Below, piece after piece: positions 34,513-43,034 of a DNA stretch of 64,000 nucleotides. This stretch comes from Devosia aquimaris. Its GTDB lineage: Bacteria > Pseudomonadota > Alphaproteobacteria > Rhizobiales > Devosiaceae. The stretch spans positions 1,381,426 through 1,445,425 of the forward strand of contig NZ_JAIEZN010000001.1 of NCBI RefSeq assembly GCF_020169335.1. The letters run 5' to 3'. The notes beneath the pieces were generated by a model that was not told where the DNA came from, did no database searches, and saw only the letters and a program-made list of their open reading frames with translations. The translations under genes were made by a program, and so were the position numbers. Numbering within the stretch: position 1 is the stretch's first letter; every line of letters starts with the position of its first letter.

Positions 34513-35733
34513 TCAAGCGAAAAAAGTCTGGGCGCGTTCAATGCCGTCCACCAGCGCGTCGACATCGTCCTTGCCGTTGTAGAGGGCAAGCGATGCACGG
34601 CATGTGGAGGTGACACCGAAGCGTTTCAACAGGGGCTGGGCACAATGGGTGCCCGCGCGTACGGCAATGCCGTAGCGGTCGAGAATGGTCGAGACGTCAT
34701 GGGCATGGGCGCCCTTGAGCTCGAAGGAGAAAATGCCGCCCTTGCCCGGCGCCGTGCCGATCATGCGCAGCGCTTTGATTCGGCCCAGCCGTTCGGCGGC
34801 ATAGCTGGCGACCGCCGCCTCGTGTTCGGCAATAGCATCGCGCCCCAGACCAGTCATATAGTCCAGCGCGGCGCCCAGGCCCATGGCCTGCACGATCGGC
34901 GGCGTACCGGCCTCAAAACGATGCGGCGGGGCATTGTAGGTGACGGTGTCGAGACTGACCGTATCGATCATCTCGCCGCCGCCCTGATAGGGCTGCATCT
35001 CGGCCAGCAGGTCATATTTGCCGTAGAGCACGCCGATGCCGGTCGGCCCATAGAGCTTGTGGCCAGTCATGACGTAGAAATCGGCGTCCAGCGCCTGCAC
35101 GTCCACCGTCGTGTGCACCGCGCCCTGGCTGCCATCGATCAGCACGGGAATGCCGCGCGCATGGGCAATGGCGATCACCTCGGCAATCGGGGTCACCGTG
35201 CCCAGCACGTTGGACATATGGGTAACCGCGACCATACGCGTCCGGTCGGTCAGCGTGGCCTCGAAGGCATCGAGGTCAAAGCCGCCGTCATCGGTCACAT
35301 CGACCCACTTGATCACCGCGCCCTTGCGCTCGCGATGAAAATGCCAGGGCACGATATTGGAATGGTGCTCCATGATGGAGAGCACGATCTCGTCGCCCTC
35401 GGCAATCCGCGGCCCGGCAAAGGACGACGCGACCAGATTGATCGCCTCGGTCGCCGAGCGGGTGAAGACGACCTCTTCGGCCCGCTTGGCATTGATGAAT
35501 CGGCGCACCGACTCGCGCCCCGCCTCAAAGCCTTCGGTGGCGCGATTGGCCAGCGTATGCAGGCCGCGGTGAACATTGGCATATTCATGCCGGAAGGCAT
35601 GGTCCATGCGGTCGAGCACCTGCACCGGCTTCTGCGCTGACGCGCCGCTGTCCAGATACACCAGGCGCTTGCCATGGATGACCTCGGACAGGATCGGAAA
35701 ATCGGCACGGACTTTTTCGAGATCGAAGGTCAT
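34513..35733 (-). CDS. sufS: Cysteine desulfurase SufS
   Basis: 406-residue type II (SufS) PLP enzyme that mobilises sulfur from cysteine for Fe-S assembly. The PLP lysine is in TGHKLYGPTG; the active-site Cys loop is RAGTHCAQPLL; HHSNIVPW and VTHMSNVLGTV are family hallmarks. Start ATG 35733 (MTFDLEKVRADFP); the upstream part of the frame runs through an intergenic repeat and is not coding. Partner SufE is not in the window; relatives often use SufE or SufU-like proteins encoded elsewhere. Confidence 0.95.
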   Translation of the reverse strand: MTFDLEKVRADFPILSEVIHGKRLVYLDSGASAQKPVQVLDRMDHAFRHEYANVHRGLHTLANRATEGFEAGRESVRRFINAKRAEEVVFTRSATEAINLVASSFAGPRIAEGDEIVLSIMEHHSNIVPWHFHRERKGAVIKWVDVTDDGGFDLDAFEATLTDRTRMVAVTHMSNVLGTVTPIAEVIAIAHARGIPVLIDGSQGAVHTTVDVQALDADFYVMTGHKLYGPTGIGVLYGKYDLLAEMQPYQGGGEMIDTVSLDTVTYNAPPHRFEAGTPPIVQAMGLGAALDYMTGLGRDAIAEHEAAVASYAAERLGRIKALRMIGTAPGKGGIFSFELKGAHAHDVSTILDRYGIAVRAGTHCAQPLLKRFGVTSTCRASLALYNGKDDVDALVDGIERAQTFFA

Positions 35734-35756
35734 TGAATCACCGGCCTTGCAGTCTG

Positions 35757-35853
35757 CCTCCCCTTCCCCTTGAGGGGAGGGGTTGGGGGTTGGGGTCCAA
35801 CATTGACCCACGCAACTACCCCCTCCGTCGGTCCCTCCCCTCAAGGGAGAGGA
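35757..35853. repeat. Intergenic palindromic repeat element between sufS and sufD
   Basis: Two G/C-run palindromes in inverted orientation, CCTTCCCCTTGAGGGGAGGGG (first 20 bases from 35761) and CCCTCCCCTCAAGGGAGAGG (35833-35852), flank about 50 bases. Translated in one frame it encodes TPTPNPSPQGEGE, a peptide signature of repeat elements that recur between genes in many Hyphomicrobiales genomes. Sits inside the operon. Confidence 0.65.
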
Positions 35854-35880
35854 AAGGACAAGACACCAAAGTCCCCTGTC

Positions 35881-37089
35881 CTACTTCCCAAGCAGCCAGC
35901 CGTCGACGATGCCGTTGAGCGCTTCGTTCAACGCCTCGTCCTCGATCGGATCGAGCACTTCGGCAATGAAGCCACGCACCAGCATCGTCTCGGCCTCGGC
36001 CTTGGGAATGCCGCGGCTCATCAGGTAGAACATCGACTCTTCGTCCAGCTCGCCGCAGGTCGAGCCATGCCCGCACACCACGTCATCGGCATAGATTTCG
36101 AGCTCGGGCTTGGAGAGGATTTCCGCCTCGTCCGACAGCATCAGCCCCTGCATCATCATCTTGGCATCGGTCTTTTGCGCATCGCGCTCGACCACGATCT
36201 TGCCCTGGAACACCGCCTTGGAGCGGCCGCGCGCGATCTGCTTGTACATTTCCTGGCTGGTGGTGTGGGCCACGCCATGCCGGATATCGATGGTGATGTC
36301 ATTGTGCTGGCCGTCAGCCACCAGGTTCAGCCCGGTGAAATCGGCGTGCGCCCCTGCTCCGGCAAAGCGCGCAAACACCTGGCTGCGGGACAGGCCGGCG
36401 CCAGCATGGATGGTCACCGTGCGCAGCTTGGCGCCTTCGGCCAGGGTATATTCATTGCTGGCGAAATGTGACGACGCCTTTGAGGACAGATCGACGGTGA
36501 TATGGGTCACCACCGCATTCTTGCCCAGCGCCAGATAGGTGGCATGATTGCCCACATGCGCCGCCTCGGAGCCCGAGAAGGTCTCAAGGATCACCGCTGA
36601 GCCATTGTCGGCAACAAAGATTTTCACGGCATCCGCCACATGGGCGGCATCGCCCTCGCAACGGCGGTCGATCTGGATCACCGGATCGACACTGCTCTCG
36701 AGCGTCAGCGTCAGCGCCTCGCACGCCAATGCGCCATTGAGATGCACCAGCACATCGTCACGGGTGGACAGGACGCCACCTGTCGTCGTGCCGACGATGA
36801 CGCCGGCCGGGGCCGTGCTGGCACCCTGCACCACGCCATTGGCGATCATCAGCTGATAGGCACCTGCCACGCGTAGCGCTGGCGCGCTGGCCTGGTTGGC
36901 GGGGGTCGCCAGCGGCGGCACCGTCTTCAGCAGGGTCTTGAGGTCGGTATAATGGTAGCTCTCCACGCGGCGCGTCGGCAGGCCGGCGACCGTCATCCGG
37001 TCAGCCTCGGCCGATGCGCCCACGCTGTTGAGCTGGGCAATCAAAGTGTCTTCAGCGGGTCCGAGCCGCACGGGCATGGTCTGGCGCAT
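35881..37089 (-). CDS. sufD: Fe-S cluster scaffold subunit SufD
   Basis: 402 residues. Beta-helix core with HDAHV-like and GKIVVERDAQKTDAKMMMQGLMLSDEAE, followed by KPELEIYADDVVCGHGSTCGELDEESMFYLMSRGI, the conserved SufB/SufD C terminus with the His of CGHG. Forms the SufBC2D complex. Start ATG 37089 two bases after the sufC stop. Long open frame upstream within sufC is a shadow. Confidence 0.95.
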   Translation of the reverse strand: MRQTMPVRLGPAEDTLIAQLNSVGASAEADRMTVAGLPTRRVESYHYTDLKTLLKTVPPLATPANQASAPALRVAGAYQLMIANGVVQGASTAPAGVIVGTTTGGVLSTRDDVLVHLNGALACEALTLTLESSVDPVIQIDRRCEGDAAHVADAVKIFVADNGSAVILETFSGSEAAHVGNHATYLALGKNAVVTHITVDLSSKASSHFASNEYTLAEGAKLRTVTIHAGAGLSRSQVFARFAGAGAHADFTGLNLVADGQHNDITIDIRHGVAHTTSQEMYKQIARGRSKAVFQGKIVVERDAQKTDAKMMMQGLMLSDEAEILSKPELEIYADDVVCGHGSTCGELDEESMFYLMSRGIPKAEAETMLVRGFIAEVLDPIEDEALNEALNGIVDGWLLGK

Positions 37090-37091
37090 GA

Positions 37092-37853
37092 TCAGGCCGC
37101 CGCGCCGTCGAAGTCGGCGTAGCCCTTGGCTTCGAGCTGCAGCGCCAGGTCCTTGTCGCCGCTTTCCACGATGCGCCCGTCGCTGAACACATGCACCACG
37201 TCGGGCACGATGTGGTTGAGCAGGCGCTGGTAGTGGGTGATCACCAGCATGGAGCGGTTGGCCGCGCGCAGCGCGTTGACGCCCTTGGAGACAACCTGCA
37301 GCGCATCGATGTCGAGCCCGGAATCCGTCTCGTCCAGAATGCACATCTTGGGCTGCAGCAGCGCCATCTGCAGCACTTCGGCGCGCTTCTTCTCGCCACC
37401 CGAAAAGCCCACGTTCAGCGGGCGCTTGAGCATGTCGGTATCGACATTGAGTTCCGTGCCGGCGGTCTTTACTGCGCGCATGAAGTCCGGGGTCGACAGT
37501 TCGCCCTCGCCGCGCGCCTTGCGCTGGGCGTTGATGGCGGCCTTGAGGAAGGTCATCGTCGCCACGCCGGGGATTTCGATCGGATACTGGAAGGCCAGGA
37601 ACAGGCCCGCGGCAGCGCGCTCAGCCGGGTCCATCTCCAGCAGGTTCTCGCCGTCGAGCAGCACTTCGCCCTCGGTGATCTCATAGTCTTCCTTGCCAGC
37701 CAGCACATAGCTCAGCGTCGACTTGCCCGAGCCGTTGCGGCCCATCACGGCATGCACTTCGCCGGGCGGAATGATCAGGTTCACGCCCTTGAGGATTTCG
37801 CGCTCTTCGATGCGCGCATGCAGGTTGCGGATTTCAAGGATTGGGGTGGTCAT
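37092..37853 (-). CDS. sufC: Fe-S assembly ATPase SufC
   Basis: 253-residue ABC-type ATPase. Walker A GRNGSGKST, signature FSGGEKKRAEV (the SufC-specific form), Walker B CILDETDSGLDIDAL and switch HY in ITHYQRLLN. Powers SufB/SufD rearrangement during cluster assembly. ATG 37853 preceded by GGAGACTACAG. Between sufB (88 bases) and sufD (2 bases). Confidence 0.97.
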   Translation of the reverse strand: MTTPILEIRNLHARIEEREILKGVNLIIPPGEVHAVMGRNGSGKSTLSYVLAGKEDYEITEGEVLLDGENLLEMDPAERAAAGLFLAFQYPIEIPGVATMTFLKAAINAQRKARGEGELSTPDFMRAVKTAGTELNVDTDMLKRPLNVGFSGGEKKRAEVLQMALLQPKMCILDETDSGLDIDALQVVSKGVNALRAANRSMLVITHYQRLLNHIVPDVVHVFSDGRIVESGDKDLALQLEAKGYADFDGAAA

Positions 37854-37941
37854 CTGTAGTCTCCAATTGGAACCCGGTGTCGCTCAGTTGGCGCCGACCG
37901 GGCGATAGGTTTTGAGCATTCAGTTACGGCAGGCGGAGCGC

Positions 37942-39444
37942 CTAGCCCACGCTGCCTTCAAGGCTGATGGCGATCAGTTTCTGCGTCTCCACCATGAATT
38001 CCATGGGCAGATGCTGCAGCACGTCGCGCACGAAGCCGTTGACGATCAGGGCCACCGCCTCTTCTTCGTTCAGCCCGCGCTGCTGGCAGTAGAACATCTG
38101 GTCGTCCGAAATCTTTGATGTCGTCGCCTCATGCTCGAACACCGCGCTGCCATTGCGGCTCTCGATATAGGGCACCGTGTGAGCCCCGCAGGTATCGCCG
38201 ATCAGAAGGCTGTCGCACTGGGTGAAGTTGCGGGCGTTCTTGGCCTTGGCATGGGCCGAGACCTGGCCGCGATAGGTATTGTCCGAGAAGCCGGCGGCAA
38301 TGCCCTTCGAGATGATGCGGCTGGACGTGTTCTTGCCCAGATGGATCATCTTGGTGCCGCTGTCGACCTGCTGGTGACCGTTGGAAATGGCAATCGAATA
38401 GAACTCGCCGCGCGAACCATCGCCGCGCAGGATGCAGCTGGGATACTTCCAGGTGATCGCCGAACCAGTTTCGACCTGGGTCCAGGAGATCTTGGAATTG
38501 ACACCGCGGCAGTCGCCCCGCTTGGTGACGAAATTATAGATGCCGCCCTTGCCGTCCTTGTCGCCGGGATACCAGTTCTGGACGGTGGAGTACTTGATCT
38601 CGGCATTGTCGAGCGCCACCAGTTCCACCACGGCGGCATGCAGCTGGTTCTCGTCGCGCATCGGCGCCGTGCAGCCTTCGAGATAGCTCACATAGCTGTC
38701 CGCTTCAGCGATGATCAGCGTCCGCTCGAACTGGCCGGTCTTCTTCTCATTGATGCGGAAATAGGTGCTGAGCTCCATCGGGCAGCGCACGCCCTTGGGG
38801 ATGTAGACAAACGAGCCATCGGTGAAGACGGCGCTGTTGAGCGTGGCGTAGTAATTGTCCGACACCGGCACCACCGACGCCAGGTACTTCTTGACCAGCT
38901 CGGGATGCTCGCGGATCGCCTCGGCGATCGAGCAGAAGATGATGCCGACCTTGGCCAGTTCCTCACGGAACGTGGTCACCACCGACACCGAGTCCATCAC
39001 CGCGTCGACGGCAACATTGGGACGCTCGACGCCGGCCAGGATTTCGCGCTCGCGCAGCGGCACGCCCAGCTTGTCATACATGGCGATCAGCGCCGGATCG
39101 ACCTCGTCCAGGCTCTTGGGCGCCGGCGTCGATTTGGGCGCGGCGTAGTAGTACATGTCCTGCAGGTCGATCTTGGGATAGTGCACCTTGGCCCAGGTCG
39201 GCTCAGTCAGCGTCAGGAACCGACGATAGGCATCCAGCCGCCACTCCAGCATCCATTCGGGCTCATTCTTCTTGGCCGAAATGAAGCGGACCGTATCCTC
39301 GCTCAGCCCCTTGGGCGCCATGTCGGATTCGATGTCGGTTTCGAAGCCGTACTTGTACTTGTCCACATCGAGCGACAGCACCGAATCCACGGTGGCCCTG
39401 TCGATGTTCTCCTTGAGCGTGGGAATATGGTCGTAGTCCGCCAT
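37942..39444 (-). CDS. sufB: Fe-S cluster scaffold subunit SufB
   Basis: 500 residues. N terminus [21 protein letters not shown] is alphaproteobacterial in type. Core: [58 protein letters not shown], and near the end [26 protein letters not shown] with the Cys that participates in cluster binding, then [20 protein letters not shown]. Main scaffold on which clusters are built. Start ATG 39444 after CAGGAGAAGCC. Confidence 0.97.
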   Translation of the reverse strand: MADYDHIPTLKENIDRATVDSVLSLDVDKYKYGFETDIESDMAPKGLSEDTVRFISAKKNEPEWMLEWRLDAYRRFLTLTEPTWAKVHYPKIDLQDMYYYAAPKSTPAPKSLDEVDPALIAMYDKLGVPLREREILAGVERPNVAVDAVMDSVSVVTTFREELAKVGIIFCSIAEAIREHPELVKKYLASVVPVSDNYYATLNSAVFTDGSFVYIPKGVRCPMELSTYFRINEKKTGQFERTLIIAEADSYVSYLEGCTAPMRDENQLHAAVVELVALDNAEIKYSTVQNWYPGDKDGKGGIYNFVTKRGDCRGVNSKISWTQVETGSAITWKYPSCILRGDGSRGEFYSIAISNGHQQVDSGTKMIHLGKNTSSRIISKGIAAGFSDNTYRGQVSAHAKAKNARNFTQCDSLLIGDTCGAHTVPYIESRNGSAVFEHEATTSKISDDQMFYCQQRGLNEEEAVALIVNGFVRDVLQHLPMEFMVETQKLIAISLEGSVG

Positions 39445-39508
39445 GATGGCTTCTCCTGATTGCTCCTCGGCGATTCAAGGTCGCCGCGAACCGTAAAACT
39501 CTTGCGGC

Positions 39509-40639
39509 CTAGGCCGCCTGCCCCTGCCGCGCCCGCTGGCGCGTCAGGATGGATTGGTAACCGGCAACAAACGCGTCGATGTCTTCTGCCGTCGAACTCC
39601 AGCCCAGGCTGACGCGCAGCGCGCATTCGGCCAGTTCCGGCGTCACGCCCATGGCGGCCAGCACATGGCTGGGGCCCACCTTGCCCGATGAACAGGCCGA
39701 CCCCGATGAGACCGACAGACCCAGCAGGTCCAGCGCCATCATGGCCGTCGCGCTCTTTACGCCGGGCACGGCGAAATTGATCACATTGCCCAGCCGCGCG
39801 CCGCCGAACACCACAGCCTCAGCCGGCAAGGCCGCCTGCAGCTTTGCGGTCAGCGTTTCAACACCGGCCGCCGCATAGCGCGTGGGGAATGCCTCTGCGG
39901 CCGCGCCGAACGCCGCAATAAGCGCCGCCGCTTCCGTGCCACCGCGCCGGCCCTGTTCCTGGCCACCGCCAGGGATCAACCGCACCAGATCGGCATGCGC
40001 CTTGACCAGCAAAGCACCAACGCCGGCCGGTGCGCCGATCTTGTGGCCACTGATGGCCATCATGTCGGGTGCGGTGCTGGCAAATGCCAGATCCAGCTTG
40101 CCAAAGGCCTGCACGGCATCGACGAACAGCGTGTGACGGGTCGGCCCCACCAGCGCATTGATGCGCCCCATGGGCTGCACCACGCCGGTCTCATTGTTCA
40201 CCCAGCCCAGGGCAACCAGCAAATTGCCCGCATGCGTAGCGACAACCTCGGCAAGTTGATCCAGATCAATGCAGCCATCGCGCAGAAGGCCAATGGTGAT
40301 GACATCAAGGCCCGTGGCCTCGGCTGCTTTGGTGACTGCCGCGTGTTCGCCCGCGCTGGTCACGATGGCGGTGCTGGCAAAGGCCTTGGCGCCGCCGACG
40401 ATGGCCTGGGTGATTGCCTCGGTGGCCGAGCCGGTAAAGACCACCTGCTTGCGTTCAGCGCCGGCCAGCTTGGCCACCTGCCCGCGAGCAGTGTCGATCA
40501 GATTGCGCAGTGCGCGGCCATGGCCGTGCACCGAGGAGGGATTGCCCACAAGGTCAAGCCCGGCGAGCAATGCCGACCGCGCTTCAGGCAGAAGCGGGGA
40601 CGCGGCGTTATGATCAAGATAGATCGCCGGTCTGGTCAT
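39509..40639 (-). CDS. Cysteine desulfurase, NifS/IscS type
   Basis: 376-residue PLP enzyme, type I desulfurase. PLP lysine in ISGHKIGAPAGVG; active-site loop SSGSACSSGKVGPSHVL with the reactive Cys; N terminus IYLDHNAASPLLPEAR. First gene of the suf operon, as in many Hyphomicrobiales, which thus carry two desulfurases (this and SufS). Start ATG 40639 chosen by family N terminus; the frame is open to 40717. Probably supplies sulfur or serves tRNA thiolation too. Confidence 0.92.
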   Translation of the reverse strand: MTRPAIYLDHNAASPLLPEARSALLAGLDLVGNPSSVHGHGRALRNLIDTARGQVAKLAGAERKQVVFTGSATEAITQAIVGGAKAFASTAIVTSAGEHAAVTKAAEATGLDVITIGLLRDGCIDLDQLAEVVATHAGNLLVALGWVNNETGVVQPMGRINALVGPTRHTLFVDAVQAFGKLDLAFASTAPDMMAISGHKIGAPAGVGALLVKAHADLVRLIPGGGQEQGRRGGTEAAALIAAFGAAAEAFPTRYAAAGVETLTAKLQAALPAEAVVFGGARLGNVINFAVPGVKSATAMMALDLLGLSVSSGSACSSGKVGPSHVLAAMGVTPELAECALRVSLGWSSTAEDIDAFVAGYQSILTRQRARQGQAA

Positions 40640-40928
40640 CGGATTCCCGTCAGGCGCATGTGCGCAGGTCATACCATCCATGTCCGGGCCGGAGCGCTGA
40701 TGCGCCCTCAACCTCAAACACTTCTTGAAATTTGACGCCCAACTTCATTACAAGGGGCGCTCTTGCAGGCCGCACGCGGCCTCGAAAAATCGAGTTTCGA
40801 ACAATTCTAAACTGGATTTTGTGACCCATGTTTTAGGCAGCCGGGCGGGCTTAGTCAAGCCGCAAGGCCGCCGCGCGGGCCCCGCGACAGACACGAACAG
40901 AGCCGAAACGGCCGGAAGAAGTGAGACC
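40640..40928. other. Divergent suf operon / hydrolase intergenic region
   Basis: 289 bases with no gene. Contains the ICE-like motif, a perfect repeat AGGCCGC-AC-GCGGCCT (40767-40782) and CTCGA-AAAA-TCGAG (40781-40794), all clustered on the side from which the suf operon would be transcribed. Confidence 0.6.
40795..40811. promoter_or_regulatory. ICE-type motif (Irr-binding site) upstream of suf operon
   Basis: TTTCGAA-CAA-TTCTAAA differs at one base from the iron-control element TTTAGAA-N3-TTCTAAA of alphaproteobacterial Irr. It lies 156 bases before the first suf operon gene and about 120 before the divergent hydrolase. Confidence 0.7.
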
Positions 40929-41591
40929 ATGCCAGAAGTGATTTTCAACGGACCCGAGGGTCGTCTGGAAGGGCGTTACCAGCCTGGCAAGGAGCCCAAT
41001 GCTCCCATCGCCATCGTTCTGCATCCCCATCCGCAGTTCGGCGGGACGATGAACAACCAGATCGTCTACAATCTCTTCTACATGTTCGCCGAGCGCGGCT
41101 TTGCCGTGCTGCGCTTCAACTCGCGCGGCGTCGGCCGCAGCCAGGGCATGTTCGACCATGGCGTTGGCGAGCTCTCCGATGCCGCCTCGGCGCTTGATTG
41201 GCTGCAGACCATCAACCGGGAATCGCGCGGCTGTTGGATTGCCGGCTTCTCCTTTGGCGCCTGGATCGGCATGCAGCTGCTCATGCGCCGGCCGGAAGTC
41301 GAGGGCTTCATCTCCGTCGCCCCGCCGGAAAATCTCTATGACTTCTCGTTCCTGGCCCCCTGCCCGTCCTCGGGCCTGATCATCCATGGCGAGAAGGACC
41401 GTGTGGCACCGCCCACCTCGGTGCAGAAGCTGGTCGACAAGCTCAAGACCCAGAAGGGCATCACCATCGAGCAGCAGATCGTCGATGGTGCCAACCACTT
41501 CTTCGAGGGCAAGGTCGATGAACTGACCACCCGCTGTGCCGAATATCTCGACCGTCGCCGTCAGGAGATCGCCGACGGCGGCGGGCGCTAG
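40929..41591 (+). CDS. Alpha/beta hydrolase (small dienelactone-hydrolase-like type)
   Basis: 220 residues. Nucleophile elbow GFSFGAW with the catalytic Ser, acid in IIHGEKDRV and His in DGANHFF. The HPHPQFGGTMNN segment and NSRGVGRSQG are features of a conserved group of small cytoplasmic serine hydrolases often next to sufB operons. Start ATG 40929 (MPEVIFNGPEGRLEG), with GAAGTGAG upstream; longer open frame runs into the regulatory region. Substrate unknown. Confidence 0.88.
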   Translation: MPEVIFNGPEGRLEGRYQPGKEPNAPIAIVLHPHPQFGGTMNNQIVYNLFYMFAERGFAVLRFNSRGVGRSQGMFDHGVGELSDAASALDWLQTINRESRGCWIAGFSFGAWIGMQLLMRRPEVEGFISVAPPENLYDFSFLAPCPSSGLIIHGEKDRVAPPTSVQKLVDKLKTQKGITIEQQIVDGANHFFEGKVDELTTRCAEYLDRRRQEIADGGGR

Positions 41592-41627
41592 GTTTCCAGC
41601 GCATTCATTGCGATCTGTTGGAAGGGA

Positions 41628-41656
41628 CCTCATCCTGAGCCTGTCGAAGGACGGGG
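41628..41656. repeat. Widespread intergenic repeat (CCTGAGCCTGTCGAAGGA type)
   Basis: CCTCATCCTGAGCCTGTCGA (then AGGACGGGG) before tyrS. This sequence family, whose complement reads CTTCGACAGGCTCAGGATGAGG, recurs in intergenic regions of many alphaproteobacterial genomes. One copy is seen here. Confidence 0.6.
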
Positions 41657-41725
41657 TCCCCAGTGCACCGACCCCATGGCTCGGCAGGCTCGCCAGGCGG
41701 TCTCACTCATCTCAGTGATTGTCCC

Positions 41726-42976
41726 ATGACCAAGTTCAAGTCCGACTTCCTGCGCGTCCTCGACGAGCGCGGCTTCATCCACCAGATTTCCGACCCCGAG
41801 GGTCTGGACGCCAAGGCCCACCAGGGCCAGATCTGTGGCTATGTCGGCTATGACGCCACGGCCACCTCGATTCACATCGGCAATCTGATCTCGGTCACCA
41901 TGCTCTACTGGTTGCAGGAGACCGGTCACAAGGCGATCAGCCTGATGGGCGGCGGCACCTCCATGGTGGGCGACCCATCGTTCCGCGATGACCAGCGCAA
42001 GCTGCTCACGGTCGAGCAGATCCAGACCAATATCGACTCCATCCAGCGCGTCTACGGCAATATCCTGAACTATGGCGGCTCCAACCCCGCCATCATGGTC
42101 AACAATGCCGACTGGCTGCTCAAGCTCAACTACGTCGAGTTCCTGCGCGACGTGGGCCGCCACTTCTCGGTCAACCGCATGCTCAGCTTTGACTCGGTCA
42201 AGCTGCGGCTTGATCGCGAGCAGTCGCTGAGCTTCCTCGAATTCAACTACATGATCATGCAGGGCTACGACTTCACCGAGCTCAACCGCCGCTATGGCAC
42301 CATCCTGCAGATGGGCGGCTCGGATCAGTGGGGCAATATCATCAACGGCGTCGACCTCAACCACCGCATGGGGGGCGAGCAGCTCTACGCATTGACCACG
42401 CCGCTGCTGACCAAGGCCTCGGGTGAGAAGATGGGCAAGTCGGCCTCCGGTGCCGTCTGGCTCAATGGCGACCTCTTCAGCCCCTATGATTTCTGGCAGT
42501 ACTTCCGCAACACCGAGGACGCTGACGTCGGCAAGTTCCTCAAGATCTTCACCCGCCTGCCCCTGAGCGAGATCGAAAAGCTCGCGGCCCTGGGCGGCAA
42601 CGAGATCAACGAGGCCAAGAAGGTCCTGGCAACCGAGGTCACGGCCATTGTCCACGGGCGACAGGCCGCCACCGAAGCGGCCCACACTGCCCAGGCAACC
42701 TTTGAGTCCGGGGCCATCGATCTGTCGTTGCCCACCGCCACGGTGAGCCATGCCGAGCTGGCGACGGGACTCGGCATCCTGTCGGCTTTGGTCACTGCCG
42801 GACTGGCGGCATCCAACGGCGAGGCCCGGCGGCACGTGCAGTCCGGCGCCGTACGCGTCAATGACGCTGTGATCGAGGATGACAAGCTCGCCATTGGCGA
42901 CAATGCGCTGTTGCCTGAAGGCGTCATCAAGCTCTCGGTTGGCAAGAAGCGCCACGCGCTGATCAAGCCGGTCTGA
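41726..42976 (+). CDS. tyrS: Tyrosyl-tRNA synthetase
   Basis: 416 residues, class I. HIGH motif as HIGN (50-53) and KMSKS as KMGKS in [10 protein letters not shown]; tyrosine-binding [11 protein letters not shown] region and [10 protein letters not shown]-terminal S4 RNA-binding domain follows ([21 protein letters not shown]). Charges tRNA-Tyr. Start ATG 41726; the frame is open to 41663 but only through the repeat. Confidence 0.96.
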   Translation: MTKFKSDFLRVLDERGFIHQISDPEGLDAKAHQGQICGYVGYDATATSIHIGNLISVTMLYWLQETGHKAISLMGGGTSMVGDPSFRDDQRKLLTVEQIQTNIDSIQRVYGNILNYGGSNPAIMVNNADWLLKLNYVEFLRDVGRHFSVNRMLSFDSVKLRLDREQSLSFLEFNYMIMQGYDFTELNRRYGTILQMGGSDQWGNIINGVDLNHRMGGEQLYALTTPLLTKASGEKMGKSASGAVWLNGDLFSPYDFWQYFRNTEDADVGKFLKIFTRLPLSEIEKLAALGGNEINEAKKVLATEVTAIVHGRQAATEAAHTAQATFESGAIDLSLPTATVSHAELATGLGILSALVTAGLAASNGEARRHVQSGAVRVNDAVIEDDKLAIGDNALLPEGVIKLSVGKKRHALIKPV

Positions 42977-42997
42977 TCCCAGACCAACAGCATTGAA

Positions 42998-43029
42998 GGG
43001 GCGTCGGGCAACCGGCGCCCCGTTTTTTT
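42998..43029 (+). terminator. Terminator of tyrS
   Basis: Stem GGGGCGTCGG / CCGGCGCCCC (one mismatch) with GCAA loop followed by TTTTTTT. Confidence 0.88.
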
Positions 43030-43034
43030 GCGGC

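Noticed and set aside
40733..40747. TGA-N9-TCA type RirA box
   Set aside because: Spacing fits but flanks lack the AT-rich character of the IRO motif; likely chance.
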